From contig JAGPYM010000002.1 of assembly GCA_020736575.1 (NCBI GenBank), positions 3,286,001 through 3,350,000 of the forward strand: a DNA stretch of 64,000 bases, in the 5' to 3' direction. A program made the position numbers and the translations under genes. This DNA comes from Thelonectria olida. Lineage: Eukaryota > Ascomycota > Sordariomycetes > Hypocreales > Nectriaceae. The notes below the pieces were generated by a model. It ran no database searches. It was not told the origin of the DNA and saw nothing but the letters and a program-made list of their open reading frames with translations. Below, one piece after another: positions 11,560 through 23,619 of the stretch (positions are counted from its first letter, which is position 1; each line of letters opens with the position of its first letter).

Positions 11560-14500
11560 GGAGCCGGCTCCGGTACTGAAAGACGAGAGTCTAGTGAGAG
11601 GAAAATGGAGGGTGAGGGGGATGAGAAGTCGTCGCGATCTGACCGTGCGCGCGGCCAGAGACGGCGGAACCACCAGGGCAGCGCAATGCAGCACAGCGCA
11701 GCACAGTCGGTCAGTTCAGCCAACCAAGACGGGCAGGTAAGGTAGGCAGCGGATCTGGAACTTTGGAGTTTTCTTGACTGGGTGCGCAGGTACAACCGCG
11801 CACGGCTTCTTCCTTCGTCTGCCTGGATGAAGTATCGTCGCCAAGTTATCCCCCTACTCTGCCTATAATGGCTGACGGAGAGAGCGCGAGACAAAGGGCG
11901 CTTGAAAGATCGGACTATCAGCTGCCAGGCGCTGGCAACAAACCGCAAGACGAGACGACTTGCCCGTCAAAAGCACAGAAGCGGAGTCGAGTCTCCGAGT
12001 AGCCGCGGGGGTGCGAAGACGAGTGATGGAATCTGGCAGCGGGAACCAGGCGGCACGGGGCGTGCACCGGAAGGCAGCGGTCAAGATCCGGAGGACTCCG
12101 CCGAAGGAAACGAAGAGATGAAGTTGCAGTTGAGGGTCTTGAAGAGAATTGGGTCAAAGAGAAGTATTGTCGAAAAGAAATGGCCGAATAACGATCAACC
12201 GGTGTTCGAACAACGGGACTGCCGGAAGCGTCTGGGCCAAAAATCCAGATTGCAAGAATGATGACTTGCAGTGTCGGAGATGGTGGAGGGAGCTCAACTG
12301 GGTCCAACGTCCGTCCTCCGGGCTGGCGTGGGGGATTGATGCCGCGACACTCCAAGAGCGGCGACAAGCCCCGTGGAGTCGTGTGGGCCTCGAGAAGGGC
12401 AGGGACAAGTATCGAGGTCACGGTGTCAGGCCAGCTCGTCGGCGAGAGGAAGCGAAGCAGTTACGTTGTACTTCGTGTCCAGGCAATCGTGAGGGAACCT
12501 GGAAAGGTGGGCTTGTGGCGAGGTACCTCCTAGGTATGTATGTATTTGGTATCGGTCCTTTGGCCCCTCAATTGCTCGTTGTTTCTCGTTGCACCAGGTC
12601 CGATGTTGTGATGAAGAGTGTCTGGAAACAGGGGCGAGTTTTCAGTTCGGGAGAGATGAGGCGACAGTGCTCCGTGTGGAGTTTGTGTACTTCGTATGCG
12701 TGAACCTATGGAATAGAATAAGAGGGCTGAAACAAAAACCGCAGGTGCAGACTCGATTGGAAGCAAGGTGTGATAAAAGTGGAAGGAACGCTCTCGTTGT
12801 TAATAAGCTGCCATCATGAGGTCAGCCCAGGTCTCAGCTCACATCAGTCTCTAGTCGGATTTTCATGAAAGCCCAGGTCGGGCTCCGATTTCGAAACACC
12901 GAGAAGACAGATAGCCAGGGATGTGGTTACTTATAAAATTAGCCACATAGAGCTGTTACGACTATCAAGAGGCACAGAAGCGGACGGCTAGGCTGGCCGA
13001 CATCTGAGACGATTCCCCCCTTCGAGGCCAGTCTCACTAGGTAGGCCAATTGCATGGCTGAACAGATGACTGGACTGCAGTACGAACTGCAGCTGTTTGC
13101 CTGTCGTCCGTTCCCCATCAATGCTTGTCACTTGCAAAACCTGTCCGGAGCTCGGGTCGACGGGAGTGACCATGATGGTGGGGGAGAAAATAGCTTCACC
13201 CGCATCCCCCCATACTCCAGATTCTTCAGATTCGCGCTTCCCGCCCCCGAACATGAAGCAAACTAATTGCTGAGCCTGCGGTGAGAGGATCAAAGGGGTG
13301 TGAAGGTGAATCGCGTGATGGGTGTGTCTATTCTCTGGGCCCCTTCGTGGGGCGAGAACAGGCAGTCAGATCGACGCACTTGTCGAAATTTCAAGTTGCA
13401 CATGAACGGGACTCTGGATAATATGACATGTGAGAGCGGGAACGCGCTTTGGGCGCTTGGCGGTTGGTTGGAACGGTTGGTACGGAGGGCACTGCACAGC
13501 TTCGTTCGAGGCGGCGGAGAGAGTCCCAGTTTCGTTTTAGCCTTGACAGCCTGGCTGGAGGCTAGCACAGCAGACTGCGAAGGCGCCAATGTAGGTCGGT
13601 ACTAAACTCCGATAGGTAGGTAGGGGATGCGAATTAGGGGAACGGGGAATTGGCAGACCTGCACGAAGTACCGGAAGAAGGCCCACTAATTTCCCTATTC
13701 CTTCATCATCTCCGTGCCTCCATGGGACGGGAAGCAGGCTTGAAGCTGACCCGTTTCTCGTCGACTCGAGAAAGCTGGGGAACTGAGGATGGCTGCTCTT
13801 GGATTGGCGGATCATGGGGGATCGAATGCTCCTTGTTTTGGAAAATGCTGGCACGTGCGGAAACGGACTTCAGGTGATTTGGCGAATGCCCGTTTGTTGA
13901 GGTTGCTTTTCGTGATCCCCCGCGAAGCAAACCACCCACAGGTTCAAAACCAACGTCTCAGCCTCAGAAAAAGTAGTGAATATCCAGTTTTGGCAGGACC
14001 CCAAATACCTAGTCAACGTGGTTGATGAGATACCTCCGTAGTCTCTGTACCTACCACGTTGCACCACGCGATATGCGGTCGGCCTGCAATGCTTCATCGG
14101 ACAACGACGTAATCCTGGGGGGCCACGAGGGCAAAGAGTGCATATGCCCGCCCCCAGAGTCGTCCTGATGACTGTGCAGTGTCATGAGTCCGTCGCGTTC
14201 CCGGGCGCAGTTCCAGGGAGATTGTAGGTACCTTACTTCGTACGAGAGAATCGGCTTTCACATGCAAATCCTTCAAACCAATTGAACAAAGTCCAAAACG
14301 GCGCTTTGCCCCACACTCTCCTGTGGGGTCCACTCCCCCCGGGCAGTTGCATCACTGCATCGCGACTGACCATGATTAGTGCGTCTCTCCTTCTTAATGA
14401 ATGCGCCCCAGACTCCGCCATCACCCGTCCCGTCACACATCATACATCACGCACCTTGCCACGCTTCACGCACTTGACACAGCGAGAGCAATAACCTTTG

Positions 14501-14821
14501 AAGCACACGCCCCAGGAGTGCATCGCCCACCATCATCACCGCGACGCCATCCCTTCTTCGAACAGATTCCCTCTCCGAACAAGGATTCACGGCCATCTTC
14601 CGGCTCCCTCCTGTCTCAGCCCTACACGCCCAACCCAGCTGGGGATACTAACATCACTCAAGCTTGCCGTCATGTGGTACCATCGCTCTTCTTGGCTTTC
14701 CGTTGGCATTGAAGTCAAAATTATTCGTCTATTACATGGCTGAGCTCCCATTTTAGCCATACCTAATGGGAAGCTGTCTTGTATATACATTATTTTTGCT
14801 CTTTCATCCTCGCCCAGACCA
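11560..14821. other. Gene-poor 3.3-kb region upstream of the Ctf1/Far-type factor
   Basis: Contains the promoter and probable long leader of the zinc-cluster gene (a CTTTCAG acceptor-like site lies just upstream of its start codon) and the 3' flank of MCD4. Motifs related to TACTTCGTAC occur at 12469, 12688 and 14234, and TAGGTAGGTAGG near 13613-13624. Many short open frames occur but none shows family resemblance or convincing splice structure. Confidence 0.5.
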
Positions 14822-17800
14822 CTAGTTTTTCTTCTTTGATGCCTTGCCGTTCGCCTTGCCGTTCGCCTTCTTGGCCATCGCAGGCTTCTCGGCCTTGGCC
14901 ACTGTGGCGCCGTTTGCCTTCTTCTCCCCTGACTCGATTCCACTGCCCACTTCGATGCCAGAAATGAAGAAAGCGCTCACCAACTCCAGCACTGCTACAA
15001 AGACGCATAGGAGACTAGCAATGACGAAGTGGCTGATGGTCGACCCAATCTCCAGCCATGATCCCTCATCCTTCACCACCCAGAAGAAATACAGAGTCAA
15101 GATGTCGCTACCCGCCAACACCACCATGAACAACGCCGAAGGGGCCACTGCAAGCATCTTGTTTAAGACGCCGAGATTTGCCGAAATCAGAGCGAAAGGG
15201 ATCATCAGCTTGAGAATGAGGAGAGCTCCCTGCGAAAAGGGGTCGAAAATGGGGATGAGCCGGGATACGCTCTCCAGGCTGAAGGACGAAATCGAGGCCA
15301 TGTTGCCCGTGCTGAAGAATGCAGACTGGAGAAACACCATGAAGAAGAGAGCAACACGGGCGTCCGACAACTGAAGGGGCCGGAACGAATACTGCTCGCT
15401 CTGAACTACCCCTGTTCGTGCCGCCGCGATACTGGACTCCAGTCGAATCCACGCAAGCAGAGTGATGCTGAAAGCGATGTAGAAAAGTCCTTCGTAGGAG
15501 ATGGTCAGAATGACAAAAGTAGGAGCACAGGTGAGGAACATGATGACCAAGCGATGCATGTAATGCTTGTTGGGTTGTAGGCGATACGCCGTAGGCATCA
15601 AGAGCGACACAACTAATACGCCGTTGTCAGTTATCAACATCACCAAGAAGGCCGTTCATCTTACCAAGAACAATCCATCCAACAATCTGGCTACCACGAG
15701 GCAGTCCCTGCTTCGCCTGGAGCGACATGGCACTGGTGCGAGTGACGAATATCGAGAGGATTGTAAGTCCAATCTATCAAGTTTTATGTCAGTAGTCTCT
15801 CTTTGAATGGAAAACTTGCATTCAAGACTTACCTGCACTCCAAGCAAAGCTCTGCTGGTGTGCAGTCGTTCCCTTTTCGTTTTGGGCGACGAAAAGTCGG
15901 AAAGAACGTGGTCCTCAAACACCAAGTATCCAAGGCCGACAAGCACCATTAAAGCGCCACCGACCAAGCTGATTCCATTAGCATCTGGCTTCGAAAGAAA
16001 TGAGATATTGAATACTTACATGAGTGGAATGTTCTCCACCTTCATCGCTGGAAGTAAAGTGAAAGTACTCATTGCTAGGCAAGACACGAACCATGTCAAG
16101 CTGAGCAACAAATTAGACTGAAGGAATGAGACACCATTGATAATGGGCCAGAATGCTCCTAGAATGTATAGTCCCGTCAAGATTTCCCGGTGAATGTAGC
16201 TAATTGCCTATCAATCTGTTAATGAGTGGAGGAGCAGGGTTGTCTTGGGAGCACCTACTAAAGATTGAATGACACCGATGTAGAGAACAGTGTTGAGAGT
16301 CAACGTTGCATATGCTCCTGCGGACTGAATGTGTCCAAACAGGGCTTTGGACCCTTGGGCGAGTGTTCCTCGGCGAGCATAGACCTCTTCCCAGAACATA
16401 GCGGGGAAGAATGCATAGATATAGTATTGTGCAGGGGAGTGGGAGATAATGAAAGAGGCATACAAGGCAATAAGCACAGACAAGAAGAAGACGGCGCCTA
16501 GAATTGTGCGCTGCGGGGGGATGCTCTCCTGCACAACGTACAAGTTGAGGACTGTGGTCACGGCGTATGCCATCCACCCAAGGTACCCAGTGGTGATCAG
16601 CGCCCTCAGAAACAACCAGTCATAGGTCTGGAGGTAACGGAGACCCTGCAATCCAATGGCAATTAGAGCATCGGATTCCTCAATGGCCTCCTCGTAGCGA
16701 CCACTGCCTAATAATGCGCGGATACGCGCAACGTGTTGTTCCGGGGTCAGGGACTGCTCGCTAAGGGGCTCGTACGCCTTGTATCGAAGCTCTGTGGCTT
16801 TCTTCTTTTCTTCCTTTACCCGATACATCTCGAGAATAACCTGAGCATTGACCAAAGATGCCTCGGCCTTCTCCTGGATACTGGCGGAGAGGAAAGTCAA
16901 TGGGAGCTGGCCAACCGAGTTGGCAGGAAACTCGGTACCAACAAGATACGCCATCAGAGCAGCAATATCTGCCTGAGCAACATCGTGCCTCCTCACATGA
17001 TCCAAGTGCCAATCCGCTGAGTACTCATCATGACCAGGAGCCACAGAGTCGGGATATAGCTGTGGAGGGGCGACACCTGAGCCCCAGGAGATGAGAGGAG
17101 TCCTTGTGTTGTCTGGATGTCCATCGCCATGGCTTCCCCAATCGCTCATGCCATGGTCAGCGGTGAAGACGAAAGCAGTGCGATCATCATCATAGAAATT
17201 TTGAATAAGCTCTGTCACCTCCTTGACACCTTGATCCACTACCTTGATGTTGTGTAGATACTCCTGGGAATAAGGTCGGTAGGAATGGCCAGTAGTATCG
17301 AGACCCAGAAGGTGAAGAAAGAAGACAACCTTGTTCTGGCGCAAGGCGGTACTCAGGGTCTCGTTCGTAGCGGCGGCGGCGAAGAAGTCCTTGACATGAT
17401 CGAAAACCCAATAGTCGAGGTGGGTAGCGTCCTTGGAGAAGTCTTCGAATTCGGCATCATAGGTAAAAGAGTCGACTCGACCTGGAACTGCGCCATGCTC
17501 GAACATAGGCAGTATGTCAGGGCTTCCCCAGCTCCAAGTGTGACGACTGCGGTTGAAGACGCTATCAAAGTTGACGGGGTTCATCTTCCAGCCTGTAGCG
17601 ACAGCCGAAACATCTTCATAGAGGCCGGCGATCAGAGCGACGTGGCCCGGTCGAGATTCCGTTGGTACGCGAGTATGGGAAACACCAAAGGTACCATGTT
17701 CGAGAATTCGAGAACGGAGGAAGGGAGCAAGCGGCCGAGGGACGAGGTCTTCCTCGGTCTTGGGAAACGGGTTGGGGAAGGATTGAAAAGCCTTGTCGGC

Positions 17801-18056
17801 GCGCAGTCCGTCACCTAAAGTCGCGAAAGGTTTAGCGAGGAGACTTGCTACAGAGGACTTGATTCTAGGATGAATTACCAACAAAGAGGACTAGACGGTC
17901 GGCTGGAGGCTTGGAAGTTTCGGGGCGCTGGACGCCATGGAGTCGCATGCCCGAGACAATGGGACTGACAAAGTAGATGTCGAAAATGGAGAAGATGTAG
18001 ACCAAGTGGAAGACGACGGCAATGGCTAAGAAGCCAAAGCGATTAAAGCCGGCCAT
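14822..18056 (-). CDS. MCD4: GPI ethanolamine phosphate transferase 1 (Mcd4)
   Basis: Six exons on the minus strand: 18056-17879, 17814-16259, 16207-16020, 15968-15833, 15773-15665 and 15612-14822, total 985 residues, close to yeast Mcd4 (919). An N-terminal membrane anchor (FGFLAIAVVFHLVYIFSIFD) precedes a lumenal alkaline-phosphatase-fold domain with GDGLRAD, RPGHVALIAG and TADHGMSDWGSHGDG metal-site motifs. Multiple membrane spans follow, with a lysine-rich tail ending KASKKKN, which could act as an ER retrieval signal. The enzyme adds phosphoethanolamine to the first mannose of the GPI precursor in the ER. Most residues sit in exon 2; the C-terminal membrane region is cut by four short introns, each restoring frame exactly. 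Confidence 0.93.
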
Positions 18057-19006
18057 GGCGACTCGGGGTGGCCCAGTTCGTGGGAGAGTAGCTCTGATTC
18101 CTGAAAGAGGCCGAATCGGACGTCGAGAAGGTGACGGGAGGGAGCGCAGTGTGATGGGGGATTCGCATGAAAGGAGTGTGGACGTTTATAAGTCAGGGGT
18201 GGTGGAGGGGGATCGTCTGGTGGAGAAGAAATGTTTCGAGACGGCAATCAAGAAGAAAGAAGGAGGTCCATGGCGCAATTCAAGGATTGAGCTCTCGGAG
18301 GAGGGAAGCGAGCCTGGAGAAAAGAAGGACGATGATTGCGAGTCCCTTGTAAGTGGGCAGGGGACAAGAGCCTATGTGCAATTACAATGTTCGTCGGCTT
18401 GTGAGGAAAACCGTGGCCTGAATAATTTAAATGGGACGCGATTGTGTTAGGTCCAGTCGCGTTGAGGTACCTTGCAGAAAAGGTCGCGGCTGCTTTTAGC
18501 AAACCCGATGCGCTACCGGGGACTTGGTGGCGCTAGCCCCCCTCCACTGGAGCAGCTCAAGTTGAGTGGTGACTGAGGTGGCTACGTAGGTCCCTTTTCA
18601 TACTTCGTACTCAGAGATTAGCTGCCTACCTAGGACTGACCAAAAGGGTTCCTTTTCTTAAAAGCTCCTTTACGAATGTTAGAACCATCACCTGCATCTC
18701 TCAACAAGTCATATATCTCCAATAAATTTCGCCTCCCAAACATCGACAAGTCTAGTCGTCACAAGAACCTGGAGGGCTAACTACTGACCTCCAGGCCATG
18801 AACAATTGCAACCTTGATGGGTGCCAGATAAACGTCACGTCACCAGGAGACATCAAATCCTTTCTTCTCAGACCAACCATGTGAAATGAAACCAAGCTAA
18901 TACAATTCCAAGGGTATCAGTTCGAACCAAAAGCATAAAAATACGCCTCCTGCATCCAGATGCCCCAGCCTCCCGTCCACCTCTTCATGCCCACTCCTCT
19001 GATGGA
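18057..19006. other. Intergenic region upstream of MCD4
   Basis: About 950 bases between the MCD4 start and the PCS1 stop, both minus strand; holds the MCD4 promoter. An exact TACTTCGTAC lies at 18601-18610, followed by CTACCTAGG near 18627. No gene seen. Confidence 0.5.
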
Positions 19007-20538
19007 TCATTCCGTTAACGACTTGATAACTCTTGCGTAAAAGTTGGCAGCTTGAGGTCGTGGGAACGTAATTTCCTCTGTGAGGTAGTCCGGCAGCATG
19101 TCCATCAATTCCTCGTCGCGACTCGGGTCGAGTTGAGGATTGTATGTAAACCGTACATCGTCGTAGCCGTCTGCCTGGTCGGCATTCTCAACTGCGAGCT
19201 TGAAATGAAGAGCTGTGCAAGGGATTAGCTTGCTGGTCGTTGCTAACCGAGCACAAGAAAACTTACTGCCATTACGTCCAGTCTGAATGCAGTCAAAGAC
19301 GTCTTCCGTTTCTTCCTGTTTGAGCCCTCGCAAGATGAGACCTGTTAGATCACCATACAGGTCCTCCTTAGCTTGCGCCGCGCTTTGTGCTGCATGAGCG
19401 GCCTCGGCCTGTGCCGTCCGGCTTGCCGCCGTGTTTGCCTTCAACGCGCTCCCAGGAACTCTCGCATTGGCCTCACCCGAGCGGAAGACACTCAGTTTCG
19501 TTGCAAGCGCCTTGGCTTCGGCCTTTGCTTGGGAAAGAGAGCCATTGAGCGTATCCACTTCGTTTTCTAGGCTGGTCACTCTGGCCTCGCTTCCTTCGAG
19601 TTCCTTTTGTAATTCTTCCCCTTGTCTCGCCAAGGCAGTCTGTTCAGCGAGCTCTTTCTTGAGCTCAGCAATAAGCTTGTTTGCCGCTACGTAGCCGTTA
19701 GCGATTTATCATCTTGGGCACAACTTTCTTGGTTCTTACCAGCTGTGCGCTCCTCAGCTTGCTTTCGTAGACGATCGAAGTTTCGTTCAGCTTCCTTAAC
19801 GCCAACCTCTCGGAGATCCCGATGACGTGCCTCGAGGCTTTCGTACTTCTTTGTCATATCTCCTAGCCGTCTTCGAAGAGACACATCACTTGTGTCATAC
19901 ATGCCCGCGTTCTCAATTCGATCTGTGGTCATATCGGATGGTTCTGCATCATGCGTAGAGACATCAATGTCCATAGATTCGGGCTCCTGGGGTCCTTCTG
20001 GTTCCTCGTACTGGGTTTCTGGTATCTCCTCGGGAGGTGTTGCAGCTTGGCGCATTCGGGCAGGGCGGCCTCGCGGCCTGATCGCACTGGCGGGGACGCT
20101 GTCTGTACCCTTACTAACAACACTCTTCTTCACGGCACTTCCAACAACCTTTGGTCGGCCGCGCGTCTTTCTTGCTTCCGTGGATGCGGCAACAGGTGGT
20201 TCCGCGACTTCTTCAGGTTCGATTGTGTCATCTTGGGCCTGTTGACGAGCCTGTCTAACGTTTCGAGATGCCGTAGAAATGCGACTGTTGGCTAAGGATT
20301 CTCTTGGAGTTTCTAGAATTGCTTTCATCGCGGGTCTTCCCCTCGGTCGACCTGTCGTGGGCGTTGGCTTGGTGACCCTGTTCAATGCAAGCGGTCGACC
20401 ACGGGGCTTTTTGGTGACATTCATGGACTGTCTTGATCGCGCGGCTTGAATTTCGGAGACATCGAAATCATCGAGATCGGGCTCCGAGTCAGATCCGACG
20501 AGGCCTGCTATAGGCGCAGTCGCTTTTCCGCGTGGCAT
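19007..20538 (-). CDS. PCS1: Monopolin complex subunit Pcs1/Csm1 with AT-hooks
   Basis: Three exons: 20538-19740, 19686-19267 and 19212-19007, giving 474 residues. The start at 20538 (MPRGKATAPIAGLVGSDSE) is preferred to an upstream ATG at 20592. The N-terminal half carries four AT-hook cores (RGRP) near residues 47, 67, 129 and 158. A long coiled coil runs from about residue 225 to 340. The C-terminal globular domain, with LYGDLTGLILRG, DCIQTGRNGTLHFKL and DYLTEEITFPR, matches the Csm1/Pcs1 fold that bridges kinetochores or rDNA in yeasts. Budding-yeast Csm1 is much shorter (190 residues), so the N-terminal DNA-binding extension is notable. It is divergent with MSP1, sharing a 635-base promoter region. 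Confidence 0.85.
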
Positions 20539-21173
20539 TTGCGATTGTCGAGGCGAACAGGAATACGGCGATGGGATCAATGATTTGCGCAATGGGTTTA
20601 GTACGTACTGCCAACGCGATCGAACATGTGGAAATAAAACGATTGTGCGATTCTTTAGTGTTGCACAGGTTGATTAGATGTTAAAAACTTTTTTTGTTTC
20701 GAGATGTGGGATTATGATGAGGACGTGGGAGATAATGAGGGGAGCAGCCGAGGGGAAAAGTTGTCATTGATGAGGTACATGTTTGTCCGCGTCCTCAAGT
20801 AAAGTCCAATGTAAACAAAGGCCGGCGCATCGGTCGCCCCCAGCCCAGTCCGCGCTTGGCTGCCTGGCTGATGTGGCCCGTGCACCCGGTTTGCCGCCAA
20901 ATGTTTCCGCCTCGAAGGTAAGGGGCCAACGCCGACCGCGCATGGAGGCCAAGTATCCGACAAAATCAATCAACTTACATGTGCTAGCCTTATCAATTGT
21001 CACATCAACACGGTCACAGTCTATGGGCCGATCTGGTTTTTGTTTTTAAAGACATGCGTTAACGACCTGCATGTTTTGCTTTCTGAGACATCCGGCACTG
21101 TCTTGCTCCTCTCTATCGACCCTACGCTGATTCTTGCATTCACCTTCGTCTTCCCTCGGCAAACCGCCTCCCT
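20539..21173. other. Divergent promoter region PCS1 / MSP1
   Basis: 635 bases between two start codons pointing away from each other. A CAACGCGATCG sequence near 20608-20618 is a partial match to the ACGCG cell-cycle core on the PCS1 side. No gene seen. Confidence 0.5.
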
Positions 21174-22614
21174 ATGAGCGAGAAATCAACCCCGTGGCTG
21201 CGCTGGATCGCCGGGATGGGGGAGCGACGCAAACTTGGCGATGTCGCCATGGATCTACTGCTGTTCGCCGGCATGGTAAGCCATTCCTTCAATTTTCCAC
21301 AATGATTTCAGAACGAGACGCTGAGAACTGTGACAACAGATGACGGCCGGCCTCTATGTCGCGCGAACGTTCCTCAACCCGATCCTCAGCAATTTGGCAG
21401 ATCCCGACAAGGAGAAGCACGAACAGGCTAGACAGAGGGCCAAGGCCCATCTTGAGCGCATGAATCGCCGACGGCAAGGCGATGACGAGTACGACGATGA
21501 CAGCAGCAGCTCAAGGAGGGGCCCTCGAGTGGAGGACTTGGTCCTCAACGAGTACGAGAACCTGGTGGCACTAGAGATGGTCCCGCCTCAGGATATATCC
21601 GTCGGGTTTGATGGTGAGTTCTGCTATCTCTGTTTTTACAATATTAACATGTCGGCCGATTGCTACAGAATGAGCTAACGAGACTCTGCAGATATCGGTG
21701 GCCTGGATACAATTATAGAGGAGCTCAAGGAGTCTGTTATTTATCCTTTGACAATGCCTCATCTCTATTCACACGCTGCGCCCCTTCTCTCAGCACCCTC
21801 TGGTGTCTTACTATATGGACCACCTGGATGCGGCAAGACTATGTTGGCCAAGGCTGTCGCTCACGAGAGCGGAGCATCCTTTATCAATCTGCACATTTCC
21901 ACTTTGACAGAGAAGTGGTATGGTGACTCCAACAAGATCGTCAGGGCTGTCTTTTCTTTGGCTCGCAAGTTGCAGCCTGCCATCATCTTCATCGACGAAA
22001 TTGATGCGGTTCTGGGAACTCGAAGAAGTGGAGAGCATGAGGCCAGCGGTATGGTCAAGGCGGAGTAAGACTTCCTACAAGTGACATGACCACGTGAGCT
22101 AACCAGGGACAGGTTCATGACTTTATGGGACGGTCTTACATCCTCGAACTCGTCAGGCATGCCCGCACGTATCATGGTCCTAGGTGCCACGAACCGTATC
22201 AACGATATTGACGAGGCCATCCTACGTCGAATGCCCAAGAAATTCCCCGTGACACTCCCAGGCAAGGAGCAACGTCGTAGGATATTGCAGCTTGTCCTGC
22301 AAGACACCAAGACAGATCCCGACTACTTCAGCCTGGACTTCATTGCCGGTATTACTGCAGGTCTTTCAGGCAGTGACATTAAAGAGGCATGCCGGGACGC
22401 CGCCATGGTTCCGGTACGGGAATATATGCGACAACATAGACAGGGTGGTCTACCTATGTCGACAGTGGATCCTACGCAGTTTCGAGGTATCCGGAACCAG
22501 GATTTCTTGGGAAGAGAAGGAGGACAGATCAGGGCCAGCGTGACAGCGCCGTCCCGGCGGTCAGGAGGTGAGACCACCGATGTTGATGAGCTGGTCGCAG
22601 AGGAACAGGATTAG
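21174..22614 (+). CDS. MSP1: Mitochondrial outer-membrane AAA-ATPase Msp1
   Basis: Four exons, 21174-21275, 21340-21613, 21692-22064 and 22113-22614, give 416 residues. A membrane anchor lies near residues 24-46 (MDLLLFAGM joined to [12 protein letters not shown] across intron 1). The AAA core follows with DDIGGLD, Walker A GPPGCGKT, pore-loop EKWYGDS, Walker B IIFIDEID and the sensor/arginine region [16 protein letters not shown]. Msp1/ATAD1 extracts mislocalised tail-anchored proteins from the outer mitochondrial membrane and peroxisomes. Length fits the family (yeast 362) with a C-terminal extension containing GRTEGGQ-like polar sequence. Each junction restores frame; intron 1 is in phase 0 between two methionine codons. 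Confidence 0.93.
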
Positions 22615-23619
22615 ACGCATGCAAACGACTTTTTTTTTTTAATGAATAGAGAAAACAACCCCCGTCATGGCATCACCGCACCAAGGTCCAATCAGCGACT
22701 CGATGATTTCCTCTTTGGAGGGGACGGGTCGGAACCCTTCTTACCGGAATTAGGTCGTACTGTACGCGTGGCACTGTTTGGATCATCTCCAACTGTTAAA
22801 GGAGAGCCGAGCATTAGCGCTCTGGTTCTCGCCGGGCGACTAATTATTCCTCATCAGCACAGTATTCGCGGCATCTGGGACGACGATTTGAAGAGAAATG
22901 GTCATGAATGGCGCTGGATCACGTCATTCGAGATGACCCACCGAGCTTTCTGGGGTTATGGTAAGGGTGTACCTTGATCCCTAGATGGTGCTTCCAGGCC
23001 AGCAAGTACCCCGCTATCGTCAGAGTCCTCCGTACATCGGGCAAGTGACCCATCTGAATGGCGGTGGGCGGCGTGGGACGGTTGGCGGCTGAAGGTGGGC
23101 GGCAGGGGCTCGCATCAGCGCCCCAACAGCGCTGCTGCGAGGTTCTGCGCTCAGTGCTGCAGTCCGCTGCAAGGGCAGCCAACAGACCTGCTCTCAGCCA
23201 CTGAAAAGGCCCTGGATAAAAATCCTCCATTCCCCAGACCGCCGATGTGCGGTCCCGGTCCTGACTCCCCGACTCCCGACTCCCGTACTCTCCCCCAGAC
23301 TCTGGCTCATTCTTTAACCTGATGCTTCTTCCCTTTTCCATCTTCATCTTCATCGCCACCTGTCGCAAGAGCATCTTTAGATCTTAGTTTCGTGGCTTCG
23401 TGTCGCCTCCAGCCAATTCTCAATTGTCGTGTCATACCTACTTACAAAGTCCTCGAGTGACCCGACCTTTCATTCTCTCCCCCACTTACATAGTACAAGT
23501 CCCGAGCGCCGCGGGGCTCTTCTCGACCTCTGCCCAAACAACCTGATTGCGATACCCCAACTCCTAGCTTTTCTTTCTCCTCCCTTCTCCTCTCATACCA
23601 TCAGACAGCCTCCTCCATC
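22615..23619. other. Intergenic region upstream of cystathionine beta-lyase
   Basis: About 1 kb with a T11 run near 22629, a G/C-rich block around 23060-23200 and a C/T-rich leader from about 23330 to the start codon. Short open frames lack family resemblance. Confidence 0.5.

Noticed and set aside
23040..23300. G/C-rich block as a possible CpG-like island or coding exon
   Set aside because: Open frames are short, without splice partners or resemblance; it fits a promoter region before STR3.
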